A stretch of 64,000 bases of DNA from Drouetiella hepatica Uher 2000/2452 (lineage in GTDB: Bacteria > Cyanobacteriota > Cyanobacteriia > Elainellales > Elainellaceae): NCBI GenBank assembly GCA_019359505.1, contig JAHHHD010000001.1, positions 248,001 through 312,000 on the forward strand. The letters run 5' to 3'. How positions within the stretch are numbered: position 1 is the stretch's first letter; the number at the start of each line of letters is the position of its first letter. Shown here piece after piece: positions 25,346-34,817 of the stretch. The notes beneath the pieces were generated by a model. The model was not told where the DNA came from, searched no databases, and was given only the letters and a program-made list of their open reading frames with translations. The translations under genes and the position numbers were made by a program.

Positions 25346-27196
25346 ATGTGGAAAAAAGCGTTTTCGTTATTGCAGCAGATGGGAAAGTCCCTGATGCTGC
25401 CAGTTTCGGTTTTGCCGATCGCTGGGCTTCTCTTAGGTTTAGGCAGCGCCAAGTTTAGTAAGCCCGAAACTTTCTTCTGGATGCCAGAATTTTTGGCGCA
25501 GATCATGAAGGTTTCGGGAGATGCCATTTTCGCCAACCTGCCGCTGATTTTTGCGGTATCTGTGGCGATCGGTTTCACGGGTAATGATGGCGTTTCGGCG
25601 CTAGCGGCAACTGTAGGCTTTGCGGTGTTCGTGGCGGCTTTGGGTGCAGCTTCGGTGACGCTTTGGGGGGTCGATCCCAAGACTCTCGATACCGTTATGG
25701 GCATTCCCTCGCTGAATACGGGCGTGTTTGGCGGTCTGATCATGGGCTGCATTGCGGCGTATTTGTTCAACAGGTATTTTAGGATTCAACTGCCGCAATA
25801 TCTGGGCTTCTTTGCGGGCAAGCGGTTTGTGCCGATTATTACTTCTTTGGCAGCGATCGCCTTTGCCATTCTCATGAGTGTCATCTGGCCTCCCATCGGA
25901 GCCGCCATCAAAACTGCGGCAAATACGGCGGCGGCAGGTGGCAACGTTGCCTTTACTGCTGCGCTTTATGGCGTAGTGGAGCGATCGCTCCTCCCCTTCG
26001 GACTGCACCATATCTGGAACGTGCCCTTCTTCTTCGAAATCGGCTCCTTTACGGATGCGGCGGGTAAAGTTGTTCGTGGCGATATTACGCGCTTCTTTGC
26101 TGGAGACAAGACTGCCGGAATTTTGGGCGGGGCTTACTGGTTCAAGATGTTTGGGCTGCCTGCGGCGGCGATCGCCATGTGGCACTCGGCATACCCCAAA
26201 AACCGTAAAGTGACGGGCGGCTTGATGCTGTCGGCAGCCTTCACCTCGTTTTTGACGGGCATTACCGAGCCAATCGAGTTCTCCTTCATGTTTGTGGCAC
26301 CGGGTCTGTATGCCGTTCATGCGCTGATGGCGGGTTTCTGCGACTGGCTGTTCCAGATTATGGGCGGCAAGATGGGCTTTACCTTCTCTCACGGCTTCAT
26401 CGACTTTGCCTTGTTCAACACGCTAGGAACCAAGTCCTGGCTGATCATTGCCTTTGGCCCGCTGTTTGCGGCGCTCTATTATTTCGTCTTCCGATTTGCC
26501 ATCAAGCACTTCAACCTGAAAACGCCGGGTCGAGACGATGAAATTGAAGATGCGGCGGTCTTTAGCGGCGACAGCGCCGGATCGGACATGGCGAGAGAGC
26601 TGGTGAGAGCCTTTGGCGGTCGCAAGAACATCGCAACGCTGGATGCCTGCATTACCCGTCTGCGGATCACCGTCAACGATATGCAAAAGGTTAACAAGCC
26701 CAGGCTAAAGGCGCTAGGCGCATCGGGCGTACTTGAAGTAGGCAATAACGCGCAGGCTATCTTTGGCCCACGATCGGAAAACCTGAAAACCGACATGATC
26801 GAATACCTGAAAGGGGCAGGAGCAGAGGCCGATGAAGGCTATGTGTCCCCGGCAGTAGCGACGGCAGTGGCTTCGGCAGCTGCTAATGGCGGCAGTCTGG
26901 ATACCGCTAATCTAGATACTGCTCCGATCGCTTCCCAGCGCGATCCAGATGCAGCCCGACGGATGCAAGACGCGATCGCGGCCTTGGGAGGCTCTGCCAA
27001 TATTCTGAATGTCCAGCCCGCTGCCCTAACTCGTTTGCGCGTAGAAGTTGCTGATGAGAGTCAGGTGGACGATGCAGCGCTCCGAGCTAGCGGCGTAGAG
27101 GGCGTGATGCATCTACCCGACCATTTGCTGCACCTGCTGGTGGGCTTAAATGCCGATCAATATGCAGAGGAAATGAACAGACAACTGGTGAAATAG
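25346..27196 (+). CDS. ptsG: PTS glucose permease IICB with an extra IIB-like domain
   Basis: A 616-residue membrane permease that imports and phosphorylates glucose. The IIC part (1-395) closely follows proteobacterial PtsG: SLMLPVSVLPIAGLLLGLGS, GFTGNDGVSALAA, QLPQYLGFFAGKRFVPI, LLPFGLHHIWNVPF and GITEPIEFSFMFVAP (305-319). The IIB part (about 410-490) has the phosphocysteine Cys435 in LDACITRLR. E. coli PtsG ends at 477 residues. Here a linker (490-530) and a second IIB-like domain (531-612) follow, in which the Cys position holds Ala560 (QPAALTRLR). N-acetylglucosamine specificity is less likely given the close match to PtsG. A stable hairpin terminator follows directly. Confidence 0.92.
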   Translation: MWKKAFSLLQQMGKSLMLPVSVLPIAGLLLGLGSAKFSKPETFFWMPEFLAQIMKVSGDAIFANLPLIFAVSVAIGFTGNDGVSALAATVGFAVFVAALGAASVTLWGVDPKTLDTVMGIPSLNTGVFGGLIMGCIAAYLFNRYFRIQLPQYLGFFAGKRFVPIITSLAAIAFAILMSVIWPPIGAAIKTAANTAAAGGNVAFTAALYGVVERSLLPFGLHHIWNVPFFFEIGSFTDAAGKVVRGDITRFFAGDKTAGILGGAYWFKMFGLPAAAIAMWHSAYPKNRKVTGGLMLSAAFTSFLTGITEPIEFSFMFVAPGLYAVHALMAGFCDWLFQIMGGKMGFTFSHGFIDFALFNTLGTKSWLIIAFGPLFAALYYFVFRFAIKHFNLKTPGRDDEIEDAAVFSGDSAGSDMARELVRAFGGRKNIATLDACITRLRITVNDMQKVNKPRLKALGASGVLEVGNNAQAIFGPRSENLKTDMIEYLKGAGAEADEGYVSPAVATAVASAAANGGSLDTANLDTAPIASQRDPDAARRMQDAIAALGGSANILNVQPAALTRLRVEVADESQVDDAALRASGVEGVMHLPDHLLHLLVGLNADQYAEEMNRQLVK

Positions 27197-27197
27197 T

Positions 27198-27243
27198 CAA
27201 AACTACAGCCCTTTGGGCAATGATCCAAGGGGCTGTAGTTTTG
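27198..27243. terminator. Terminator behind ptsG
   Basis: CAAAACTACAGCCCTTTGG pairs with CCAAGGGGCTGTAGTTTTG (one wobble) around an eight-base loop. It separates ptsG from the convergent histidine kinase gene. Confidence 0.75.
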
Positions 27244-27256
27244 GAACTGCTGAGGC

Positions 27257-28690
27257 TCACGATGCCAATTCCGTCAGGGTACCCTGCTGGTTTCTTGGAA
27301 TTTCAATCCAAAACTCTGTGCCCAACCCCGGTTCCGATACACACCGAAGAGTTCCCTTATGTTTTTCAGCAATAATTTGATAGCTAATAGACAATCCTAG
27401 TCCTGTGCCTTTACCGACTGGCTTGGTTGTGAAGAACGGATCAAATAATTTTGCCCTCACGGTTTCTGTGATTCCAGGTCCATTGTCTGCAATTCGGATG
27501 GCGACACTGTTTATTCCTTGAACCTCTGTTGTAATCGTAATTCTGCTGGGATGGCGGCGAGTTTCCATAGCCGATCGCTGGCTGTTGTAGTCATGCAGCG
27601 CATCGATCGCATTGCTCAGAAGATTCATAAAGACCTGATTGAGTTGCCCCGCAAAGCACTCTACTAAAGGCAAATCTCCATACTGTTTAATCACCTCAAT
27701 CGCAGGATGCTCAGCTTTTGCCTTCAGCCGACTCTGCAAAATTAGCAGGGTACTGTCAATCCCCTCGTGAATATTAACTGCTTTCATCTCGGACTCATCC
27801 AGACGAGAAAAATTGCGCAGTGAGAGCACAATCTGACGAATCCGATCTGCCCCTAATTTCATTGAAGAAATGATTTTTGGTAGATCTTCAGTTAAAAAAG
27901 CTAGATCGATGGTTTCACTATGCTTCTCAATTTCTAGGCATGGATTGGGATAGAACTGGCGGTAGAGATGCAAAAGCTCCAGCAAATCCTGCGTGTACTC
28001 GTTGGCGTGCTTTAAATTGCCATGTATAAAGTTCACAGGATTGTTAATCTCGTGAGCAATTCCAGCCACTAACTGCCCAAGACTCGACATCTTCTCAGTC
28101 TGGATCAATTGAGTCTGGGTTCGCTGTAGTTCCCCAAGCGCTTGCTTCAGCTTTGTCGCCTGAGCTTCAGCAATTTCAGCTAAATTCTCTTTAATTTGCA
28201 AGGCGCTTCGTAATTGTGCCTGCTGCTGAGTTAGCTCTTCTGTTAACTTTTTTGTGTCAGCTAGAGCTACGTTCTTGGCTTGCAGCAAAAAAAGAAAGTC
28301 AACAACCGGATCGTGGGTTGCAAAATCCTTTAGCTTAATCCCCAAAGGAGTCAGGCTAGCCGTGTCAGTGACCCAAGGCGATCCCAGGAAGAAAATTATA
28401 TCCTGGTCTTCTACACACATCATCTGCCCCTTGATTTGCATCCCGTTATGGAGAGACTCCAGGATGAAGAGGGAGCGAGATTGTTTCTTAATGGCATCAA
28501 ACTCAAATTCAATGGTTGGACGATTGATTTGAAAATGCTCCTCGATCTGGCTGCCCACCAACGCTGTAGGAACAACGCGCCGCAGAACTTCCCCAGCCTG
28601 TAGAACTTCGCGATCGCGGTTGAGCACCAAATGAAACGGAAAGGCATTGGAAAATAGCTGCGGCGGCAGACAGAGAGAAGGAGAACCCAT
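27257..28690 (-). CDS. H-NOX-associated (HNOBA) histidine kinase
   Basis: A 477-residue kinase. Residues about 8-145 form an HNOBA domain ([47 protein letters not shown]), a PAS-like partner of H-NOX sensors. A coiled coil (150-215) leads to the HisKA box with the phosphorylated His in [14 protein letters not shown]. HATPase motifs follow: N box in [37 protein letters not shown]. The gene ends the six-gene run, seven bases after the H-NOX gene. No receiver domain or response regulator is in the window, so the output is unknown. In Nostoc, H-NOX next to an HNOBA kinase is established. Confidence 0.9.
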   Translation of the reverse strand: MGSPSLCLPPQLFSNAFPFHLVLNRDREVLQAGEVLRRVVPTALVGSQIEEHFQINRPTIEFEFDAIKKQSRSLFILESLHNGMQIKGQMMCVEDQDIIFFLGSPWVTDTASLTPLGIKLKDFATHDPVVDFLFLLQAKNVALADTKKLTEELTQQQAQLRSALQIKENLAEIAEAQATKLKQALGELQRTQTQLIQTEKMSSLGQLVAGIAHEINNPVNFIHGNLKHANEYTQDLLELLHLYRQFYPNPCLEIEKHSETIDLAFLTEDLPKIISSMKLGADRIRQIVLSLRNFSRLDESEMKAVNIHEGIDSTLLILQSRLKAKAEHPAIEVIKQYGDLPLVECFAGQLNQVFMNLLSNAIDALHDYNSQRSAMETRRHPSRITITTEVQGINSVAIRIADNGPGITETVRAKLFDPFFTTKPVGKGTGLGLSISYQIIAEKHKGTLRCVSEPGLGTEFWIEIPRNQQGTLTELAS

Positions 28691-28696
28691 GATTAT

Positions 28697-29248
28697 TCAG
28701 GTTTGCTTATACTTGATTGAAAATTCATCGTGCTCAGCACCTTCCTCTCGACTTTGAGTTTGAGTCACTTCAACCTCTGTATCAAAGCGAGTGCCCAGCC
28801 CTTTAACCAACCCCACCACCATTGGGGCTAGTCCTTCTCGGCTAGAGTGATAGTGAAGGTTTAGAGCCTCTCCAGTTTGCTGCGTACAGTCAAAGGAGGG
28901 GGGGTTAAGCTGAGGAAAAATAACCCCAACACGAGCATGGAGATTGTCCAGGTTTTCTAAAAACTCTGGCAGATTATCGCCACTCATTTCCATCATTTCG
29001 CCGTAGCCTTCCTGAGCCGTGTACGTCACCCAAAACTCGCCAAAAGCCTGCATGATTTCTGAAGCAGATAAGCCTAAAACTTCGCTGGCAGCTTTGACTA
29101 GCTTGTGGGTTACATCATCGGGATACCCTTCCATACTGATAAAGGTATCCATCTCTAAGTTTGCTTTTTGCTTAATTTCCTTCCAGGTATTTGCACCAAA
29201 ATGACTGCATACCATGTCTTCGATTGCTTTGTTCACAAGTCCGTACAT
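28697..29248 (-). CDS. hnoX: H-NOX heme nitric-oxide sensor
   Basis: A 183-residue heme domain protein. The start at 29248 ([13 protein letters not shown]) has GGAGG upstream; the open frame to 29356 is not needed. The proximal heme ligand is His104 in LDNLHARVG. The YxSxR motif that holds the heme propionates is Tyr133-Ser135-Arg137. Trp73 occupies the distal region in EFWVTY and no distal Tyr is seen, as in NO-selective cyanobacterial H-NOX proteins, not O2-binding ones. It sits between two HNOBA proteins on the same strand, its likely partners. Confidence 0.93.
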   Translation of the reverse strand: MYGLVNKAIEDMVCSHFGANTWKEIKQKANLEMDTFISMEGYPDDVTHKLVKAASEVLGLSASEIMQAFGEFWVTYTAQEGYGEMMEMSGDNLPEFLENLDNLHARVGVIFPQLNPPSFDCTQQTGEALNLHYHSSREGLAPMVVGLVKGLGTRFDTEVEVTQTQSREEGAEHDEFSIKYKQT

Positions 29249-29352
29249 ATAATCCTCCGGCTGATCTAACAGTTGGCTTTTATAATTAGTCGCTTTTTTA
29301 GCCGCTTTTACAGTTAATCTAAAATTCCCCGTTTTCTCGCCATAGCAACAAT

Positions 29353-32154
29353 TCAAGCTATTAATTCCGCTGTTAGCAGTTTCTCAGTCATCTTGCTATC
29401 CAGAGGAACAGAGAAAAAATACCCCTGTCCGCTTTCGCATTGCAGTTCTCTCAGTCGTGCTAGTTGCGGGGCAGTTTCAATTCCTTCAGCAACGGCATCC
29501 ATCCCTAAACTTTGAGCAAGCAACACAACGGTACGAATGATCTCTAGCTTTTCAGCATCTGTATCCACACTCTGAATAAATGAGCGATCAATCTTCAATG
29601 TATTCACAGGAAAGCGGCTGAGATAACTCAAGGATGAGTAGCCAGTACCGAAATCATCCATTGACAACTGAATCCCCAGCGCTTGAAGTTCCAATAAAGT
29701 ACTTGTTGTAAACTCTACATTTTCCATCAGAATGCTTTCGGTGATTTCCAAGTTCAATCGGTGAGCATCCATTCCAGTTTCTTGCAGAATTTGTTGAATT
29801 TGGACAATGAAATTCGTCTGAGAAAATTGCTTACCAGAGATATTCACACTGATGGCTAAATTATGAGCAACCGGAAATTCCTGTTTCCAATGTTGCATTT
29901 GGCGACAAGCCTCCTGCAACACCCACCCTCCCAAGGGAATAATCAATCCAGTCTCTTCAGCTACAGAAATAAACTCTCCAGGAAAAATAAGACCTCGTTC
30001 TGGGTGAACCCAGCGAATTAGCGCCTCGAAACCGATAATTTTTTGGCTTTCCAACGCCACAATTGGCTGGTAGTGTAATTGAAACTCCTGGCGCTCGATC
30101 GCTCGGCGCAGATCGGTTTCTAACTGTAGCAGTGCTACTGCCCGCACATGCATTGCGGTATCAAAGATCTGATACTGGGCTTTACCCATGCTTTTAGCGT
30201 GATACATGGCAGTATCCGCATCGCGCAGTAATTCTTGAGGATGTTCATAGCCTGTTGTATTGAGAGCAATGCCAATACTGGTACTGGCGAAGATCTCATT
30301 CCTACCTAGGTGAAACGGCAGCATTAGCTCTTCTTGCAATCGCTCAGCTACTTGAATGACGTAGGAACTATCTTGGATATCTTCAAGCAAAATGGCAAAC
30401 TCGTCACCCCCCAAGCGAGCGATCAGATCGCCACGACGCAGACAGTTCTCTAATCTGCGGGAGATGGCGATCAGGAGTTGGTCACCGATAATATGACCAA
30501 GACTATCGTTGATGACTTTGAAGCGATCGAGATCCAGAAAAAGAACGGCGAATAAACAGCCTTCTTGCCGTTTTGTTAGGGCGATCGCCTGCCCCAGTCG
30601 CTCCATAAATAAAGCCCGGTTAGCTAAACCCGTTAGCCCGTCATGTAAGGCATCATGAATGAGCTGCTCTTCAACCCGTTTGCGCTCAGAAATATCACGA
30701 CAAACAATTACGCCTCCTCTGAGCACCTCGTTTTTATCTTTGAGCGGTCTTCCGGTCGCTGTAACCCAAACACCGTCGGGTGTTTGAGCATGGCACACAA
30801 ACATTTCGACATCATTAACCTTCTCGCCACGAATAGAGCGCTCTAAGGGTAAATCTTCAACGTTAAACGGAGTCTGGCGATCGGGGAGATAGAAATTTAG
30901 CGTTTGTGAGCATTTAGTTGCAACTGAGTGATTTTCAACTGAGTGATTTTCAACTAAATGTTTGGCGGTCGAGCCAAACATCCGTTCCGCTGCTGGATTA
31001 AAGACCAGGAAATTCCTGTTCTCATCCGCAACGATGACCGCATCACCCATGCTGTCCAAAATTGATTTCAGACTTTCTGAAATTTCTGTTTGCTTCAGCA
31101 GTGCTGCTTCGATTTGCTTTCGCTGGTTAAACTGCCCTACCTTGATGCCAATATCAACCATCATTTCCAGCAAGTTATCGTCGGGCTGACAGGACTTATG
31201 GCTAAAAAACTCAAGCACCCCGATGACTTCAGTGCCATTTTGGATCGGTAGCCCAAACCCACCCTGGAGCTTTGCCTCGATCGCATGGAGTCTACAGGGC
31301 GAATTGGAATCTGTGACGATATTTTCTATCCAAATCGGTTCACGCTCATGCCAAACACAGCCCGCTAGACCTATTCCCATGGGCAGAGTCAGCATCCGAG
31401 TCAACAGCTCAAATTCTTTGAAATGTTCCGGAACCGCAGTCCAAACTCCTTGACACTTCAAGACATTGGCTGATGGATCAACTAGCCACAGCACACCCAC
31501 CTGCCAATCTAATGCAGTACCGATCGCCGCCAAAATTTTGATTGTTGCCTCACCAAAGGTTGCCGATTCCGCCAGGATGTGGGTTACAGCATAGAGGGTA
31601 GACAGCCTTTGATTGGTCTGACGGAGTTCTGATCGTTGCCGAGTCAATTCATCCGTCAGTTTCTTAGCGTCAGATAAAGCCGTGTTTTGAGCTTGAAGTA
31701 AAAAGAGAAAATCAACAACTGGATCATGAATTGCAAAATCGCTAAGGGTGATTCTGTAGGATTTTAATGAAGCAATGTCCGTTACCCAAGGAGAGCATAA
31801 GAAAAAGAGAATATCTGACTGTTCGACATACACCATCTGTCCCTTGAGCTTCATCCCATTTTGCAGCGATTCCAACAGGAACAGCGATCGCGTCCGCTTG
31901 CGGATCTGATCAAACTCTATGCCGATATTAGGGCGATCGACACGGAAATGCTGCTCAAGCTGGCTTCCTGTAGATAACTCAGGATAGATTTTCTGTAAAA
32001 CGTCTCCAACCTGAATAATCTCGCGATTACGATTGAAGACAAGATGAAATGGAAAAACCTCCGTGAATAGATCGGGGATTAACTTAAAGCAGGATAACGA
32101 TTGAACGCTTTTAGGTTGGGATGAACTAGATGGCGGTATGATTGCACTTAACAT
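29353..32154 (-). CDS. HNOBA-GAF-PAS-GGDEF-EAL c-di-GMP protein
   Basis: A 933-residue signalling protein. Order: HNOBA (about 28-155), a coiled coil, GAF (about 185-335), PAS with its C-terminal PAC segment (about 355-480), GGDEF (about 490-650) with intact [14 protein letters not shown], and EAL (about 665-925) with [24 protein letters not shown] and [13 protein letters not shown]. Both cyclase and phosphodiesterase motifs are complete, so it may make or degrade c-di-GMP depending on signal. The HNOBA part shares [20 protein letters not shown] and the [18 protein letters not shown] helix with the kinase downstream. In the PAS linker the sequence VENHS is tandemly duplicated. It starts 54 bases behind the diiron-oxygenase gene. 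Confidence 0.93.
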   Translation of the reverse strand: MLSAIIPPSSSSQPKSVQSLSCFKLIPDLFTEVFPFHLVFNRNREIIQVGDVLQKIYPELSTGSQLEQHFRVDRPNIGIEFDQIRKRTRSLFLLESLQNGMKLKGQMVYVEQSDILFFLCSPWVTDIASLKSYRITLSDFAIHDPVVDFLFLLQAQNTALSDAKKLTDELTRQRSELRQTNQRLSTLYAVTHILAESATFGEATIKILAAIGTALDWQVGVLWLVDPSANVLKCQGVWTAVPEHFKEFELLTRMLTLPMGIGLAGCVWHEREPIWIENIVTDSNSPCRLHAIEAKLQGGFGLPIQNGTEVIGVLEFFSHKSCQPDDNLLEMMVDIGIKVGQFNQRKQIEAALLKQTEISESLKSILDSMGDAVIVADENRNFLVFNPAAERMFGSTAKHLVENHSVENHSVATKCSQTLNFYLPDRQTPFNVEDLPLERSIRGEKVNDVEMFVCHAQTPDGVWVTATGRPLKDKNEVLRGGVIVCRDISERKRVEEQLIHDALHDGLTGLANRALFMERLGQAIALTKRQEGCLFAVLFLDLDRFKVINDSLGHIIGDQLLIAISRRLENCLRRGDLIARLGGDEFAILLEDIQDSSYVIQVAERLQEELMLPFHLGRNEIFASTSIGIALNTTGYEHPQELLRDADTAMYHAKSMGKAQYQIFDTAMHVRAVALLQLETDLRRAIERQEFQLHYQPIVALESQKIIGFEALIRWVHPERGLIFPGEFISVAEETGLIIPLGGWVLQEACRQMQHWKQEFPVAHNLAISVNISGKQFSQTNFIVQIQQILQETGMDAHRLNLEITESILMENVEFTTSTLLELQALGIQLSMDDFGTGYSSLSYLSRFPVNTLKIDRSFIQSVDTDAEKLEIIRTVVLLAQSLGMDAVAEGIETAPQLARLRELQCESGQGYFFSVPLDSKMTEKLLTAELIA

Positions 32155-32207
32155 TCTTTTTCCTGCAAACCCTTCACAGCGTGATCAGCAATGAGATTTG
32201 TCTCTGG

Positions 32208-32936
32208 TCATACGGAAAGAAGCTGAAGTGATTTTGTTGGATAAATCAGTGTAGATGTTTGGCGTAAAATCCCGTCGAAGAATCGCACTCTTGCATTCAT
32301 AGCATCTAAAATTGCGCGGTTCACATCCATCGCAACTTCAGTGCTGGTAATACGAGGTTCGATTAAAGCCGCTAACTTGGCGGCGTGACTATCATCTACA
32401 TCAATATGAACATCAAAAAAGATGAGCGCTTCCTTGGATAAGAATGCTGCCTCAGCAATCCCATTTTGAATCTGAGTGTAAAGTGTGCTGACGATCCCTT
32501 CTGAAGCAAAACAGACGGCTCCTAAAGCTGCCAGATAATCGTATTGATGCGGCAGGTTTAGATAGGTGTCGATTAAGTGGCGGGTTTCGGGTTCAGTTGG
32601 CAAGGCTGCCAGCGTCTGATCATCAATACCCAGTTCGCGTGTGAAGTGCCGGAACAACTCTGGATGGGCGAGCTTAGGGTCTCCCTGACCCATTTCATCA
32701 AATAAGTTTTCCAGAATCACCAGTTGAGCCGATTCATCCGGACAGCAAGACAAAATACCTGCCAAAATGCGGTTAAATTCTTTAGAGAACTTGTACATCT
32801 GAACAGCAAGCATCTGCACTTCTGCTAAAGTGAGCTGACTTGTCTGACAACGGATCAAAAACTCATGGCTCCAGAGAGGATGATCGGCGGTCACTTCGTG
32901 GAATGTTTGCATGACGGAAGAAGAGAGTGAATTCAT
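32208..32936 (-). CDS. Heme-oxygenase-like diiron oxygenase (HDO family)
   Basis: A 242-residue all-helical protein. Metal-ligand candidates follow the HDO pattern: Glu53, Glu81 with His91 nine residues on (DEMGQGDPKLAHPEL), Glu146 in CFASEGIVST, and His177-x3-Asp181-x2-His184 in DVHIDVDDSHA. HDO enzymes include SznF (N-oxygenation), UndA (fatty-acid decarboxylation) and BesC (C-C cleavage), so the reaction cannot be named. The start codon overlaps the stop of the methyltransferase gene (ATGA), showing translational coupling. The substrate is probably a small acid or amine modified by the two upstream enzymes. TenA-type thiamin salvage is less likely because the metal ligands are kept. Confidence 0.82.
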   Translation of the reverse strand: MNSLSSSVMQTFHEVTADHPLWSHEFLIRCQTSQLTLAEVQMLAVQMYKFSKEFNRILAGILSCCPDESAQLVILENLFDEMGQGDPKLAHPELFRHFTRELGIDDQTLAALPTEPETRHLIDTYLNLPHQYDYLAALGAVCFASEGIVSTLYTQIQNGIAEAAFLSKEALIFFDVHIDVDDSHAAKLAALIEPRITSTEVAMDVNRAILDAMNARVRFFDGILRQTSTLIYPTKSLQLLSV

Positions 32937-33694
32937 CGGGACACCTGCACAGCTAAATGAAGTGGATAGTCAATCAGGGGGGTAAAAAAAGAGGGATCAA
33001 GCGCCACATGCTCTTGCAGCACCCGCAGTTCCCGCAAGGTTGGCATGGTATTAAACCCAGCGGCTTTCAGAGCGTCGAAGTAGTCTTCTAGGGTTTTATG
33101 GACAAGCTGTACATCTAGCCAAGAGCCATCCCGTTTCCAAATTCGTCCGGGAAACTGGCGATCGCGCTGGCTAAAATAACCTGCTCCATCAACTTGAAAA
33201 TAGAAGGGATATTCTGGCTGCCGCATATAAGGAAATGCCGGATGCGGCACGCTGAAAATAAATCGTCCACCCGGTCGGAGAATTCGGGAGACCTCCGCCA
33301 TGCATTGCTGAGTCTGCTCAGTGGTTAAGTAATTGAACAAAAAGACGGCTACTACGAGATCGAGCTGATGATCGCCAAACTGCGACAGGTCAGTGGCACA
33401 GCCGACCTCATACTGGATACCCAAGCCCTCTTGAGATTCCTGCGATCGTGCCGCCTCGATCATGCTCTGGGATAAATCAATGCCCATTGCCTCGGCTCCT
33501 CTACGGCGCAGCTCTCGGCTGCAATAGCCCTCGCCACAGCCCAAATCAAGGACTTGTAGCCCAGCAACTGGCTCACACAACGCCAAAATTGCCGGACGCG
33601 CCGTAAAGTCTGAGAGGGAACTGGGTTCTCCCCGTACCCACTTAGGTGCCGTATCGTTGTACAAATCTCTAGTTGAATGAGTGTGAGTTTGCAT
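32933..33694 (-). CDS. SAM-dependent methyltransferase
   Basis: A 253-residue class I methyltransferase. SAM motif I is VLDLGCGEGYCSREL, followed by the acidic strand end AMGIDLSQSMIEAARS, then DLVVAVFLFNYL and ILRPGGRFIFSVPHP. The C-terminal part (about 160-215) has YPFYFQVDGAGYF and a Trp-rich strand, common in small-molecule methyltransferases. Its stop overlaps the next start by four bases. The substrate is unknown. The order oxygenase, methyltransferase, diiron oxygenase suggests successive tailoring of one metabolite. Confidence 0.88.
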   Translation of the reverse strand: MQTHTHSTRDLYNDTAPKWVRGEPSSLSDFTARPAILALCEPVAGLQVLDLGCGEGYCSRELRRRGAEAMGIDLSQSMIEAARSQESQEGLGIQYEVGCATDLSQFGDHQLDLVVAVFLFNYLTTEQTQQCMAEVSRILRPGGRFIFSVPHPAFPYMRQPEYPFYFQVDGAGYFSQRDRQFPGRIWKRDGSWLDVQLVHKTLEDYFDALKAAGFNTMPTLRELRVLQEHVALDPSFFTPLIDYPLHLAVQVSR

Positions 33695-33774
33695 GTGTTG
33701 CTGAATTCATGAGGAGTAGTGGTCAGGACAAAGCCCTAACCTGAGAGAAAATCTAGCCGGATTGGCTGAGCGTT

Positions 33775-33828
33775 ACACCCTGATGCCTGGAGCGTTAAAA
33801 CACACCCTGATGCCTGGAGCGTTAAAAC
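33775..33828. repeat. 27-bp tandem duplication at the oxygenase stop codon
   Basis: ACACCCTGATGCCTGGAGCG plus seven bases is repeated exactly twice. The second copy runs into the stop codon of the oxygenase gene (33822-33824), so the original gene end was copied downstream. Confidence 0.8.
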
Positions 33829-34817
33829 ATCTGGACGGTACGGTAATCCCTGGTATAGAGGGGAACCGCACCCGAATTGTTTTTCCTGGCTTTAGCGGCT
33901 TCGACAGACTCATCGAACACAATCAGTGAGTCTGTGCCCACCTTCAACCAGTCTTCATAGGGCACACTCATATCTGTTTCCACGCCGCCGCCGCTGGGAG
34001 GCACCATTGCCCTGTAAGCTTCGTTAAATTTTCGACGGAAGCGAAAATCAACGGAGATTCGTACGCCATCGGAGACTCGTCTCACGGTTTGGTGGAGTCC
34101 GCGCGCATCGTTGAAGTACATCGTGCCGTGCTGCAAGCTGGCATTGTCGTAGGAGACTACCATGGGGATGTCTCGCCCTTCGCTAAAGTCGGACATCACT
34201 CGCATCGAGGGCAATTCCATTTCGCGGGGCATTTCTCCCGCTTCAATGGTGATGTTTTCGATGTCACCAAAGAGAGGCAGAACGACCACTGTGGCATCTG
34301 CCGCCACCCCAGCCCAAACGTCGCTGTGGCGCTTGGTGCTAGTGAACGGCAGCCGCAATTTATCCGCAGCCATCTTGCCATAAACAATACGGAGATTGAC
34401 AGGCAGATCGACGGCATCGATCAGGTCATTGGCGCCTAGCTGACGGAAGGCGTTAGCCACGCTTTTTTGAAAGGTATTGAATTCTAGAATATGCTCACGC
34501 TTAGGCATGAGTAGCCCAGTTCCCATGTAGTTAGGAATTGTGCCTTTAGCTTCTAGAAGCCGTTCCAGCATTTCTGCTTCAGATAAGATAACGGGGCTGT
34601 TTAAACAGGCAGAAACATAGCCAGCGGCAGCAATCTGGATTTGCTGAAATAGCTCAGGTTTCAGCGTGTGTTCAAAGAGTAGGCGATAGTCCCGGCGGGT
34701 GGCAATTCTGGAGGCTAGCTCATCAAAAAGCCGATCGCCGAGTTGAGAAAAGGCGATCGCCTCCTCCTCTGTGACTTGATGAGCTAGCTTTGTTCGTTCT
34801 ATCAGTCCCCTAACCAT
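33822..34817 (-). CDS. Probable Fe(II)/2-oxoglutarate-dependent oxygenase
   Basis: A 331-residue protein with no name I can assign from memory. It carries the full facial-triad pattern of 2-oxoglutarate oxygenases: His164-x-Asp166 (TKRHSDVWAG), a distal His242 and, exactly ten residues between, Arg253 (GLHQTVRRVSDGVRISVDF). The region between is strand-rich and contains LPLFGDIENITIEAGEMP and the FYND-like TMYFNDARG. About 140 helical residues precede the core. These enzymes hydroxylate, desaturate or halogenate. It is first in the run, 127 bases before the methyltransferase. The start at 34817 has GGAACAG upstream. A cupin of another type is possible but fits the motifs less well. Confidence 0.7.
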   Translation of the reverse strand: MVRGLIERTKLAHQVTEEEAIAFSQLGDRLFDELASRIATRRDYRLLFEHTLKPELFQQIQIAAAGYVSACLNSPVILSEAEMLERLLEAKGTIPNYMGTGLLMPKREHILEFNTFQKSVANAFRQLGANDLIDAVDLPVNLRIVYGKMAADKLRLPFTSTKRHSDVWAGVAADATVVVLPLFGDIENITIEAGEMPREMELPSMRVMSDFSEGRDIPMVVSYDNASLQHGTMYFNDARGLHQTVRRVSDGVRISVDFRFRRKFNEAYRAMVPPSGGGVETDMSVPYEDWLKVGTDSLIVFDESVEAAKARKNNSGAVPLYTRDYRTVQMF

